Assembly: GCA_902796985.1 (NCBI GenBank)
Contig: CADBRC010000019.1
Coordinates: 1 to 9,242 of the forward strand
DNA from: an uncultured Spirochaetaceae bacterium
Lineage (GTDB): Bacteria; Spirochaetota; Spirochaetia; Treponematales; Treponemataceae
Length of the DNA stretch: 9,242 nt
Direction of reading: 5' to 3'
Shown piece by piece: positions 1-6,933 of this stretch; the stretch's first letter is position 1, and the number at the start of each line of letters is the position of its first letter. Below the pieces are notes generated by a model. The model worked only from the letters and a program-made list of their open reading frames with translations. It did no database searches and was not told the origin of the DNA. Made by a program: the position numbers and the translations under genes.

Positions 1-538
1 CTCCCTGGAAGTTCACCGGAACGTCAATCCACGTGGGGCCGGGTCTGCCGGTCGTGGCAAGGTGAAAGGCTCTCTCAAGGATAAACCGGATATTCTGCGG
101 GTCTTCCAACATGACGGCGTATTTACACATACAGGAGATGGATTTCGTGATGTCAAATTCTTGGTCACCCACCGCGCGGAGCTTGTATCCGTCAGTAAAC
201 TGCTCGTTGTAGCGTGCGGTCGTATCATAGCGAACTTGCCCGGAAAGAATCAGCATCGGAATGGAATCCAGCCATCCACCGACTACTCCAGTAATCGCGT
301 TTGTTCCGCCTGGTCCCGTCGTCACGCAGACTGCGGCGATTTTATTATTCAGCCGGGCATAGCCTTCTGCCGCCATCGCGCATGCCTGTTCATGGTGGTT
401 GTATGTACTGTGAAGGCCATCTTTGTGGCCAAGTGCATCGTTCAAGTGCATCGCGCCGCCACCGACAACGGTGAAGACATCTGTGATGCCGTTATTTACC
501 AAAAAATCCGCTATGTAATCCGCAATCCGTTGTTTCAT
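1..538 (-). CDS. Thiamine-diphosphate-dependent enzyme, acetolactate-synthase fold (partial, N-terminal 179 residues)
   Basis: The visible part is the N-terminal pyrimidine-binding domain of a TPP enzyme; the gene leaves the window at its left edge, and relatives are usually 550-600 residues. The cofactor-activating glutamate is E50 in the HHEQACAMAAEGYAR stretch. The family motif GPGGTN lies at 75-80, followed by a PMLILSGQ strand at 94-101. The VGGGAMHLNDALG start (25-37) resembles TPP enzymes found in sugar and O-antigen gene clusters more than housekeeping IlvB. A YerE-like role (adding a two-carbon unit from pyruvate to a keto-sugar) is therefore possible but unproven; a catabolic or biosynthetic acetolactate synthase is the alternative. 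The ATG at 538 lies 18 bases after the exonuclease stop, with a weak AAGG site at 549-552, so it is probably third in the mutase operon. Its base composition looks less G+C-rich than its neighbours, which could mean transfer. Confidence 0.9.
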   Translation of the reverse strand, partial: MKQRIADYIADFLVNNGITDVFTVVGGGAMHLNDALGHKDGLHSTYNHHEQACAMAAEGYARLNNKIAAVCVTTGPGGTNAITGVVGGWLDSIPMLILSGQVRYDTTARYNEQFTDGYKLRAVGDQEFDITKSISCMCKYAVMLEDPQNIRFILERAFHLATTGRPGPTWIDVPVNFQG

Positions 539-556
539 ATATGTAAAACCTTTTGA

Positions 557-1237
557 TTAAATTTGCACAGTCGGTTTCTTTTCCGACTTTTTCTGCACGC
601 TGTCCGTGTCTTTTAGAATCCGAAGAAACAGCTCCATACAGACGCGGGCGTCATCCTCTGCCCTGTGGGCATTGAATACTTCTATGCCGAAGCGTTTTGC
701 CAGAGACTGGAGTTTGTACTGTCCCTTCTCCGCCTCGTTCGCGAGAAGGGGGTATGCCCATCGGGAAAGTGCAAGGGTATCTACGGTGAGGTTCAGGAGC
801 TGAGGCAGTCCGGCCCTGATTAGTTCCGCGTTTACGAACTTTACGTCAAACCTGGCATTGTGCGCGACCAGAACGGACTTCTTGCCCACATAGGCCAGGA
901 AGTCCTTTACGACTTCGGCAACAGGAGGGGCATCCTTCACCATCTCGTCGTCGATGTGGTTGATTGCCGTGATGAACGCAGGAATAGGCTTGACCGGCTT
1001 AATCAGGCGGTTGAAGCTTTCTCCGATGAGTCCGTCCTTGTTGAATTTGACCGCTCCTATCTCAAGGACCTCGTCGTTCTCTGCCTTGAGACCGGTTGTC
1101 TCCGTGTCAAACGCGACGAAGACCCTGCCTCCTTCGAGGAGGGCAGCCATTTGCCTGAATGCGCGGAAGAGCCTGGCTTTCTCTATCTTGATGCCGCCGA
1201 TTTCTCCCGCGCATTCGTTTTCATTATTTTGCTGCAT
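557..1237 (-). CDS. dnaQ: DnaQ-type 3'-5' exonuclease (DNA polymerase III epsilon-like)
   Basis: This is a DEDDh exonuclease that removes mispaired 3' ends during DNA replication or repair. All catalytic residues are visible in the 226-residue product: Exo I FDTETTGL (43-50) with D44 and E46, Exo II VAHNARFD (124-131) with D131, and Exo III HRAEDDA (191-197) with H191 and D196. It is a stand-alone exonuclease with no fused polymerase or helicase. The last 16 residues are Lys-rich and basic, not an obvious clamp-binding tail. The ATG at 1237 lies inside the end of the mutase gene (14-base overlap) with no clear Shine-Dalgarno site, so translation is probably coupled to it. About 38 residues precede Exo I, longer than usual, so the true start could be internal. 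It may be the replicative proofreading subunit or a DnaQ paralogue; sequence alone does not decide. Confidence 0.9.
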   Translation of the reverse strand: MQQNNENECAGEIGGIKIEKARLFRAFRQMAALLEGGRVFVAFDTETTGLKAENDEVLEIGAVKFNKDGLIGESFNRLIKPVKPIPAFITAINHIDDEMVKDAPPVAEVVKDFLAYVGKKSVLVAHNARFDVKFVNAELIRAGLPQLLNLTVDTLALSRWAYPLLANEAEKGQYKLQSLAKRFGIEVFNAHRAEDDARVCMELFLRILKDTDSVQKKSEKKPTVQI

Positions 1238-3014
1238 TCAGGACCGCGTTTATCTCGTCCACGATTTTGTCACAGAGCTTCCCGGCTTCCGCGCGGGCAG
1301 CCTCAAGTCCTGCATCGCTTCCCCCCTCAACGGGAACAACGCTGTTGACATAGAACTTGATTTTGGGCTCAGTGCCGCTCGGCCTCGCGCTGACGATCGT
1401 TCCGCCTTCCAGGAAGAACTGGAGTACGTTGCTCTTGGGCCAGGGGAGGCTTGTCTTCTTCGCGGGACTGGCGGGGTCGAATTCGACCTGCTGCTGGATG
1501 TCGCGGATCTTGACGACCCGCTTACCGCCCAGAGTCTTGAGTCCGTCCTCGCGGAGCTTGGTCATAATGCCCTTCATGATGCCGGGACCGGAGATGCCTT
1601 CGAAGTATTTGCTGATGGCCCTGTCTTCGAAGTATCCCAGACTCTTGTACATGTCATTGAGCCGTTCCAGAAGGCTCTTGCCCTTGCTGGCCCAGTACAG
1701 GGTCATCTCGGCACACATGGCGGCGGCAGAAACACCGTCCTTGTCGCGGACTTCGGTCTCGACCAGGTAGCCGTAGCTCTCCTCAAGGCCGAATGCATAG
1801 TTCTCTTTGCCGCCTTTTTCCATCTGGGCCTCATCGAAGGCTATCCACTTGAATCCGGTCAGCACCTCGTGCACGGACACGCCATAACTCTTGGCGACCG
1901 CATCGCAGAGCGGGCTGGTGACGATGGAACGGATGAGCACCGGGTTAGCGGGCATACGGCCGAGCTCCTTCTTGGAAAGGAGAACGTAGTCTGCGAGCAG
2001 TGCGCCCATCTGGTTGCCGGAGACGAGGACGTACTTGCCGTTCTTGTCGGGGAAGGCCGTACCGAAGCGGTCCGCATCGGGATCGGTCGCCATGACGACA
2101 TCGGCCTTCTCTTTTTCAGCAAGGGCGACCGCCATCTTGAGCGCCGGGGCTTCCTCGGGGTTTGGCTTCTCGACGGTCGGGAAGTCTCCGTTGCCCTCCC
2201 GCTGCTCCGGAACCGTGATGACCTTCAGGCCCAGGTCACCCAGGACCTTCTCGACATGCATTGCGCCCGTGCCGTGGAGGGGCGTGTAGACGACCTTGAC
2301 GCTGCTCGCCTTCTCCTTGATCAGGTCCGGGCGGAAGAGCTGCTTCTTTATCATCGTCTGGAACTTGTCGTCAATCTCTTTGTCTATGAGGACAATCTTG
2401 CCGCTCTTGATTGCCTCCTCGCGGGAGATGAGCTTGACTTCCTTGACGGCGTTCACTTCATCGATGATGCCCTTGTCATGCGGCTCGACGACCTGTGAGC
2501 CGTCGGCCCAGTAGGCCTTGTAGCCGTTGTACTTGGGCGGGTTGTGGCTGGCGGTGACGACGACTCCTGTCTGGCAGCCCAGTTCGCGTATGGCGAAGCT
2601 CAGTTCCGGAGTGGGCCGTATTCCCGTAAACAGGTATGCGGTTATTCCGTTGGCTGCGAAGACGCGGGCCGTTATGTCCGAGAACTTGTCGTGGTTGCGG
2701 CGGCTGTCATAGGCGATGCATGCCTTGAGCGTCCCAGCCTTGGCCTCGTTAGGGAAGGCCTTGATGATATATGAGGCGAGCCCCTGGGTCGCCTTGGAGA
2801 TGTTCAGCGTGTTCATGCGGTTGGTTCCGCCGCCCATGACGCCGCGGAGGCCTCCCGTTCCGAACTCCAGGCTCTGGTAGAAGCGGTCCTCAAGCTCCTT
2901 GTAGGAAGCTTCGTCAGCCTTGTTAAGCAGGTCCTCCACTTCCTTGCGGAAAGCCTCGTCCTTCTCTTCGGCAATGTATGCTTTTGCCCTGTCCAAAATC
3001 TCGTTCTTGTCCAT
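1224..3014 (-). CDS. Phospho-sugar mutase (phosphoglucomutase/phosphomannomutase, alpha-D-phosphohexomutase superfamily)
   Basis: The enzyme interconverts hexose-6-phosphate and hexose-1-phosphate in the cytoplasm, feeding nucleotide-sugar synthesis and glycogen metabolism. From the ATG at 3014 it is 596 residues, the size of the PgcA/PGM2-like branch. Four active-site signatures are present in order: TASHNPP (154-160) with phosphoserine S156, the metal-binding loop DPDADR (311-316), the sugar-specificity loop GLEESYGY (409-416), and the phosphate-binding loop RPSGTEPK (544-551). Glucose versus mannose preference cannot be read from these. The frame stays open up to 3095 through the upstream repeats. 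The start at 3014 is chosen because the extended -10 at 3022-3030 would begin transcription at about 3014-3015; the ATG at 3023 overlaps the -10 itself and is the alternative, with a weak AAAGAG site ahead. It heads the minus-strand operon and is divergent from the glycan-export operon. Confidence 0.95.
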   Translation of the reverse strand: MDKNEILDRAKAYIAEEKDEAFRKEVEDLLNKADEASYKELEDRFYQSLEFGTGGLRGVMGGGTNRMNTLNISKATQGLASYIIKAFPNEAKAGTLKACIAYDSRRNHDKFSDITARVFAANGITAYLFTGIRPTPELSFAIRELGCQTGVVVTASHNPPKYNGYKAYWADGSQVVEPHDKGIIDEVNAVKEVKLISREEAIKSGKIVLIDKEIDDKFQTMIKKQLFRPDLIKEKASSVKVVYTPLHGTGAMHVEKVLGDLGLKVITVPEQREGNGDFPTVEKPNPEEAPALKMAVALAEKEKADVVMATDPDADRFGTAFPDKNGKYVLVSGNQMGALLADYVLLSKKELGRMPANPVLIRSIVTSPLCDAVAKSYGVSVHEVLTGFKWIAFDEAQMEKGGKENYAFGLEESYGYLVETEVRDKDGVSAAAMCAEMTLYWASKGKSLLERLNDMYKSLGYFEDRAISKYFEGISGPGIMKGIMTKLREDGLKTLGGKRVVKIRDIQQQVEFDPASPAKKTSLPWPKSNVLQFFLEGGTIVSARPSGTEPKIKFYVNSVVPVEGGSDAGLEAARAEAGKLCDKIVDEINAVLNAAK

Positions 3015-3021
3015 AAAATCC

Positions 3022-3030
3022 ATTATAGCA
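3022..3030 (-). promoter_or_regulatory. Extended -10 promoter for the phospho-sugar mutase operon
   Basis: On the minus strand the sequence reads TGCTATAAT, a perfect extended -10 (TGn plus TATAAT). No good -35 lies 16-18 bases upstream, as is common for extended -10 promoters. The predicted +1, seven bases past the hexamer, falls at 3014-3015, on the A of the mutase ATG or one base before it, so the mRNA would be leaderless. Confidence 0.6.
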
Positions 3031-3066
3031 CACTCTTTCGATTCCGTATAGTCCAGTTTCACGTTT

Positions 3067-3158
3067 GTCCATCGTGCTGGCACCAGAATGTCCATCGTGC
3101 TGGCACCAGAATGCCCATCGTGGTACCACCAGAATGGACATCGTGCTTCTGCCGGGAA
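3067..3158. repeat. Tandem 23-bp repeat, about four copies, in the divergent intergenic region
   Basis: Units one (3067-3089) and two (3090-3112) are identical 23-mers beginning GTCCATCGTGCTGGC and ending ACCAGAAT. Unit three (3113-3135) differs mainly in its centre, where GTGGTACCAC (3120-3129) is a perfect 10-bp palindrome. Unit four (3136-3158) is degenerate but keeps CATCGTGCT. Units one and two contain the imperfect inverted element CTGG-CA-CCAG. The array lies between the two divergent promoters, ending one base before the -35 of the permease promoter, so it could bind a regulator of both operons. A dispersed repeat family or a mobile-element remnant is the alternative. The 23-bp period is near two helical turns. 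Confidence 0.9.
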
Positions 3159-3159
3159 A

Positions 3160-3188
3160 TTGACTTATTACCGGAAATGGCATATAAT
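3160..3188 (+). promoter_or_regulatory. Sigma-70-type promoter for the glycan-export operon
   Basis: TTGACT at 3160-3165 and TATAAT at 3183-3188 are separated by exactly 17 bases, so 11 of 12 consensus positions match. The predicted +1 is near 3195, only about three bases before the GTG at 3198. This rules against the in-frame ATG codons at 3111 and 3177 as starts for transcripts from this promoter. Confidence 0.8.
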
Positions 3189-3197
3189 AGAAGGAAA

Positions 3198-3995
3198 GTG
3201 AACCGTTTGAAGAAAATTTTCCTGTACCGGGAGATGGTGGCAAGCCTGGTGCGGCGGGATTTGAAGGGACGCTACAAGGGGTCGGTGCTTGGCTTCCTCT
3301 GGACGTTCATAAACCCGCTCCTTCAGATGCTCGTATATACGCTTGTTTTTTCCATTATAATGAAAAGCGGCGTGGATCATTATTATATCTTTCTCTTCGT
3401 TGCGCTTATCCCCTGGATATTCTGCTCCTCCTGTGTGAGCGGCGGGTCGGACTGCGTGTTCTGTTCCAAGGATTTGGTCAAAAAGATTTACTTCCCCCGC
3501 GAGGTACTGCCCATTTCATTCGTGACGGCGGCTTTCATCAACATGCTGCTGTCCTATCTGGTCGTGTTCGCGGTTATCCTCATAAGCGGCTTCGGCATCC
3601 GCTGGGTCATCCTGCCATACCTGATTCCTGTCGCCATCGTCGAGTACTTCCTTGCGCTCGGCCTCTGCTTTCTCTGTTCTGCGCTGACCGTTTATTTCCG
3701 GGACCTTTTCTATTTCCTTGGCATACTGACGATGCTCTGGCAGTTCCTTACGCCGGTGATGTTCTCTCAGGATCAGGTCGTCGCAGCCCTGTCCGTCCGG
3801 TCGCCTATTCTGCTCAAGCTCTGGTACATGAACCCGATGACCCCGGTCATAAACTGCTTCCGTGACGTGATGTACTACAAGCGGGTGCCCGACCTGACCA
3901 TGCTCTCCTCTGCCGTCGGCTTCGGTGTCTTTTTCCTGATTGTCGGCTGGTTCGCGTTCGGCAGGCTTCAGAAGGGCTTTGCGGAGGTCATGTGA
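3198..3995 (+). CDS. ABC-2 type polysaccharide transporter permease (Wzm-like)
   Basis: This is the membrane subunit of an ABC exporter that flips lipid-linked polysaccharide or teichoic-acid-like polymer across the inner membrane. From GTG 3198 the product is 265 residues, typical for the family. The hallmark RRDLKGRYKGSVLGFLW (19-35) precedes the first membrane helix. About six helices are visible, near 31-54, 62-82, 107-131, 136-164, 170-190 and 235-256. The family stretch WYMNPMTPVINCFRD (209-223) lies before the last helix. The start is uncertain: GTG 3198 gives the usual N-terminal amphipathic segment, but AAGGA (3191-3195) is too close to it; TTG 3207 is 11 bases from AAGGA; ATG 3177 overlaps the -10. 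The stop overlaps the ATPase start (TGATG at 3993-3997), so the two subunits are translationally coupled. Confidence 0.93.
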   Translation: MNRLKKIFLYREMVASLVRRDLKGRYKGSVLGFLWTFINPLLQMLVYTLVFSIIMKSGVDHYYIFLFVALIPWIFCSSCVSGGSDCVFCSKDLVKKIYFPREVLPISFVTAAFINMLLSYLVVFAVILISGFGIRWVILPYLIPVAIVEYFLALGLCFLCSALTVYFRDLFYFLGILTMLWQFLTPVMFSQDQVVAALSVRSPILLKLWYMNPMTPVINCFRDVMYYKRVPDLTMLSSAVGFGVFFLIVGWFAFGRLQKGFAEVM

Positions 3996-4744
3996 TGCAG
4001 GCTGGGAACAACATTGAAGTCAGGAACCTGGTCAAGGACTTCAAAATACGGTCCGACAATGCGTTCAGCCTCAAGCGCCTGGTCCTTTTCGGCAAGGGGC
4101 GGGGGGCTGCCTGCGAGTACCATAACGTACTGAGGGGAATCAGTTTTGATGTCAGGCAGGGGGAATCCGTCGCCCTCATCGGGCGGAACGGCTGCGGCAA
4201 GAGCACGACGCTCAAGCTCCTCAGCGAGATAATCTATCCTACGTCCGGCAGTATTGAGAAGCGGGGCAGGGTTTCCAGCCTGCTGGAGCTGGGGGCAGGC
4301 TTCCACCCGGACATGAGCGGCAGGGAGAACATCTACATAAACGCCTCGATTTTCGGCTTGTCCAAGAAGGAGATAGACCGGAGGCTTGACGGCATCATAG
4401 ACTTCTCGGAGCTTGGAGACTTCATCAATGTTCCTGTCCGTACCTATTCGTCGGGAATGTATATGCGCCTTGCTTTCTCGGTTGCCATAAGCGTAGATGC
4501 GGACATTCTTCTGGTGGATGAGATTCTCTCTGTCGGCGACGCTTCCTTCCAGAGCAAGTGCATGGCCAAAATCAACGAGATAAAGGCGGCGGGAACGACG
4601 ATAGTGCTGGTGACCCACAGCATGTCTCAGGTGAACGAAGTCTGTGACAGGGCCATCTGGCTGAATGACGGTCTTATTGCTGCTGAGGGTCCCTGCCGGG
4701 AGGTGACGGACCAGTATATGGACTTCATGACGGGCAGGAGCTAG
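3995..4744 (+). CDS. ABC transporter ATP-binding protein for polysaccharide export (Wzt/TagH/KpsT-like, no carbohydrate-binding domain)
   Basis: This is the nucleotide-binding subunit that powers the Wzm-like permease. Motifs in the 249-residue product are Walker A GRNGCGKST (63-71), the LLELGAGFHPDMSGREN segment (96-112) typical of Wzt-family proteins and lacking the usual Q-loop glutamine, the ABC signature YSSGM (151-155), Walker B ILLVDE (171-176), D-loop SVGDA (179-183), and the H-loop histidine H208. The protein ends soon after the nucleotide-binding domain, so it lacks the roughly 150-residue C-terminal domain by which some Wzt proteins read the glycan's terminal modification. ATG 3995 is chosen because GGAGG (3983-3987) lies seven bases upstream; GTG 3992 is the weaker alternative. 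It overlaps the permease stop by one base and is followed three bases later by the glycosyltransferase. Confidence 0.95.
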   Translation: MQAGNNIEVRNLVKDFKIRSDNAFSLKRLVLFGKGRGAACEYHNVLRGISFDVRQGESVALIGRNGCGKSTTLKLLSEIIYPTSGSIEKRGRVSSLLELGAGFHPDMSGRENIYINASIFGLSKKEIDRRLDGIIDFSELGDFINVPVRTYSSGMYMRLAFSVAISVDADILLVDEILSVGDASFQSKCMAKINEIKAAGTTIVLVTHSMSQVNEVCDRAIWLNDGLIAAEGPCREVTDQYMDFMTGRS

Positions 4745-4747
4745 GGC

Positions 4748-6913
4748 GTGGATATATTCACTCCGCTCAGAATATTGAAGGGCAATCTGAGGGGGCTCCG
4801 CAACCAGATTTTCCTCTTTGACCGGAAGAGGCCCGCAGGCGAGAAAATTCTCTTCGTCGATGTTACCGAGACCCGCAGGCTGCACCAGCATTCCGGCGTT
4901 CCCCGGGTAACGCGGAGCGTACTGGAGGAGCTCCGCAGGATGGAACTGCCTTACAGACTCGTGGAGGTATTCTCCCATCCTCATCACGCGGGCTTTTATT
5001 CCGCTGACAGCGGCAAGCCCATCCATGTTGCTCCGGGCGATGTGTTTTTCGGCCTTGACCTGTCAAAATTCCTGACGCAGAAGAACTGGCTCTTTCTGGA
5101 CAGAATGTACCGGAACGGCATTCCCGTTTACTTCTATGTCCATGACCTCATTCCCATAAAGCATCCCGAAAACTGTACCAAAAGCGTCGTCAGGGCTTTC
5201 CCCAAGTGGCTTGCTACCGTCTCCCGCTATACCGGGCTCATCGCCAACTCCCGCAGTACGCGGGACGAATTTGCAGAGTATTTTGCCCTGAAGGGCAGCA
5301 GGGCATATAACGAGCGCATACTTATAGATTTCGCATATCCGGGGGCCTCTTTTCCCTCCCGCCTGATTCCGGGGCAGACACGCCCCTGTCCCCTGCACAA
5401 GGGAGGGCAGCTGTCCTTCCTGTCAGTGGGGGCGATGGAGAAGCGGAAGGGCTATGCCCAGCTGCTGGCAGCCTTCGGTCTTTTGTGGGACAAGGGACTG
5501 GATCTTAAACTGACCATCGTCGGCCCTACCTACCGGGAGAATGGGGAGCTTGAGGAACTTATCCGGAGCAACCCCCGCTACGGCACGTCCCTCCTCTGGC
5601 ATGAGGGCTATGTCAGCGATGATGATCTTGCCGTCCTGTACGCGGAAAGCGACGCATACATTTCGGCGAGCTTTGCGGAGGGATTTGGCCTGCCCGTGAC
5701 GGAGGCAGCGGCCTTCGCTACGCCTCTGATTCTCCGTGACATACCGGTCTACCGGGAACTGGGCGGTGACGGGGCCTTTTACTTCTCGGGCGACTCGGGA
5801 GAGAGCCTTGCCTCTGCCTTGGAGTGCTGGATTGCATTGTATATGGAAGGAAATGTTCCTCTTCCCCACATCAAGTGGCGGGGCTGGCGGGACTGCGCCG
5901 AGGACATCTGCAGGATAATCCTTCCGGAATTCAGGGAAAAGGCCGCAGCAGAGCTGGCCCGGGCGGGAAAGAAGCGCTGCGATGTCTCGGTCATCATTGT
6001 CAATTACAACACCCGAGCCCTTCTCAGGGGCTGTCTTTCTTCGATATACGAAAGGACCTCGGAACTGGAGTTCGAGGTCATTGTCAGCGACAACGGCTCG
6101 GTTGACGGGTCGGCTGAGATGGTCAGAAAGGAATTCCCCCAGGTACTCCTCGTGGAGAACAGGGCGAACCTGGGGTTCGGAGCTGCGAACAACCGCGCCC
6201 TGGACAGGGCGGGGGGCAAATATGTCTTCTATTTAAACAGCGATACGCTGCTTTTGAACAATGCCCTCAAAATCTTCTTTGACTACTGGGAGTCCCACCC
6301 GGAAGAGAACCTGGGGGCCCTGGGCTGCAACCTTACCTGGCCGGACGGCTGCTTCTGCCTCTCTTCCGGGACGAGCCGGAACGGCCGCTTTGCGTCTGCG
6401 GCTGCTTTCAGGAAGAATCAGCGCAAACTCTGCCTGCGTTCCTACAAGATTGCGCTCAGGCACTACGTCTTCAGGAGGCCCCTCCGCCCTGTCAAGGATC
6501 TTGATCCCCCGGTGGAGAAAATCATCGGGCCGGTCGGCTACGTGACCGGGGCAGATCTCTTCCTTTTAAATGATGCGCGCGCCCGATTTGACGAGGGCTA
6601 CTTCATGTACTATGAGGAGGTGGACCTTGAATACGCCCTTTCCGCCGCAGGGAAGAAGCTCTGCCTGATTGACGGGCCGCGTATCGTGCACCTGGAGGGA
6701 GCCTCGTCAGTCAGAGGCAAATATGAGGTCAAGGATCAGACGGATTTCTCCAGGATACAGATGAGCCTGTCTGCCATCCGCTTCTTCAGGAAGCACAAGC
6801 TGTCCGGCCCCTTGTCGCTCTTTTTCATCAAGCTCTACACCGCCGTCCTCTGGCTCAATCCCATCGTAGTCAGGGATACGGGCCGCTACGTGCGCAGGCT
6901 GATACGCCTGTAG
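4748..6913 (+). CDS. Two-domain glycosyltransferase: N-terminal GT4, C-terminal GT2 (rhamnosyltransferase-like)
   Basis: The 721-residue protein carries two glycosyltransferases. The first half (about 34-400) is GT4 (GT-B fold). It has the HSGVPRVTRSVLEEL segment (48-62) seen in mannosyltransferase-like proteins, VGAMEKRKGY (227-236) with donor-binding R233/K234, and the E-x7-E motif from E311 to E319 (EGFGLPVTE). The second half (about 412-690) is GT2 (GT-A fold). It has VSVIIVNYNT (413-422), VSDNGSVDGS (446-455), LNSDTLL (496-502) in the DxD position, and MYYEEVDLEY (620-629), like the C-terminal motif of WbbL-type rhamnosyltransferases. Each domain would transfer its own sugar to a lipid-linked chain at the cytoplasmic membrane face; donors are not predictable. 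GTG 4748 is supported by AGGAG (4736-4740) seven bases ahead. It is the last gene of the export operon and has no obvious signal or membrane helix. Confidence 0.95.
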   Translation: MDIFTPLRILKGNLRGLRNQIFLFDRKRPAGEKILFVDVTETRRLHQHSGVPRVTRSVLEELRRMELPYRLVEVFSHPHHAGFYSADSGKPIHVAPGDVFFGLDLSKFLTQKNWLFLDRMYRNGIPVYFYVHDLIPIKHPENCTKSVVRAFPKWLATVSRYTGLIANSRSTRDEFAEYFALKGSRAYNERILIDFAYPGASFPSRLIPGQTRPCPLHKGGQLSFLSVGAMEKRKGYAQLLAAFGLLWDKGLDLKLTIVGPTYRENGELEELIRSNPRYGTSLLWHEGYVSDDDLAVLYAESDAYISASFAEGFGLPVTEAAAFATPLILRDIPVYRELGGDGAFYFSGDSGESLASALECWIALYMEGNVPLPHIKWRGWRDCAEDICRIILPEFREKAAAELARAGKKRCDVSVIIVNYNTRALLRGCLSSIYERTSELEFEVIVSDNGSVDGSAEMVRKEFPQVLLVENRANLGFGAANNRALDRAGGKYVFYLNSDTLLLNNALKIFFDYWESHPEENLGALGCNLTWPDGCFCLSSGTSRNGRFASAAAFRKNQRKLCLRSYKIALRHYVFRRPLRPVKDLDPPVEKIIGPVGYVTGADLFLLNDARARFDEGYFMYYEEVDLEYALSAAGKKLCLIDGPRIVHLEGASSVRGKYEVKDQTDFSRIQMSLSAIRFFRKHKLSGPLSLFFIKLYTAVLWLNPIVVRDTGRYVRRLIRL

Positions 6914-6933
6914 CTCCGGCGGAAGCCTACAGG
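6907..6933. other. Inverted repeat spanning both stop codons of the convergent genes
   Basis: CCTGTAG (6907-6913) and CTACAGG (6927-6933) are perfect 7-bp inverted arms with 13 bases between them; TCC/GGA (6915-6917 and 6921-6923) can extend the pairing after an internal loop. The arms contain the TAG stops of the glycosyltransferase and of the opposing small gene. Neither strand has a T-run after it, so it is at most a weak bidirectional terminator. Confidence 0.5.

Noticed and set aside
954..2498. A 514-codon open frame on the plus strand opposite the phospho-sugar mutase
   Set aside because: It lies antisense to a gene with all four mutase signatures, has no ribosome site, and its translation is low in recognisable motifs. 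Long antisense frames are expected in G+C-rich codon usage.
3067..3158. CRISPR array
   Set aside because: The 23-bp units are head to tail with no spacers, and no cas gene is present.
3111..3197. Upstream in-frame ATG starts (3111, 3177) for the permease
   Set aside because: Both lie at or before the -10 element of a near-consensus promoter, and the extra residues are repeat-encoded and absent from the usual Wzm N-terminus.
2923..3243. A small minus-strand frame running through the 23-bp repeats
   Set aside because: It overlaps the mutase gene out of frame and depends on repeat sequence for half its length; no independent coding support.
4070..4200. Missing Q-loop glutamine in the ATPase as a sign of an inactive enzyme
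   Set aside because: The LLELGAGFHP-type segment is normal for Wzt/TagH/KpsT-like ATPases, and Walker A, Walker B, signature and H-loop residues are intact.
3968..5026. A 352-codon minus-strand open frame opposite the ABC ATPase and glycosyltransferase
   Set aside because: It is an antisense shadow of two well-supported genes and shows no domain pattern.
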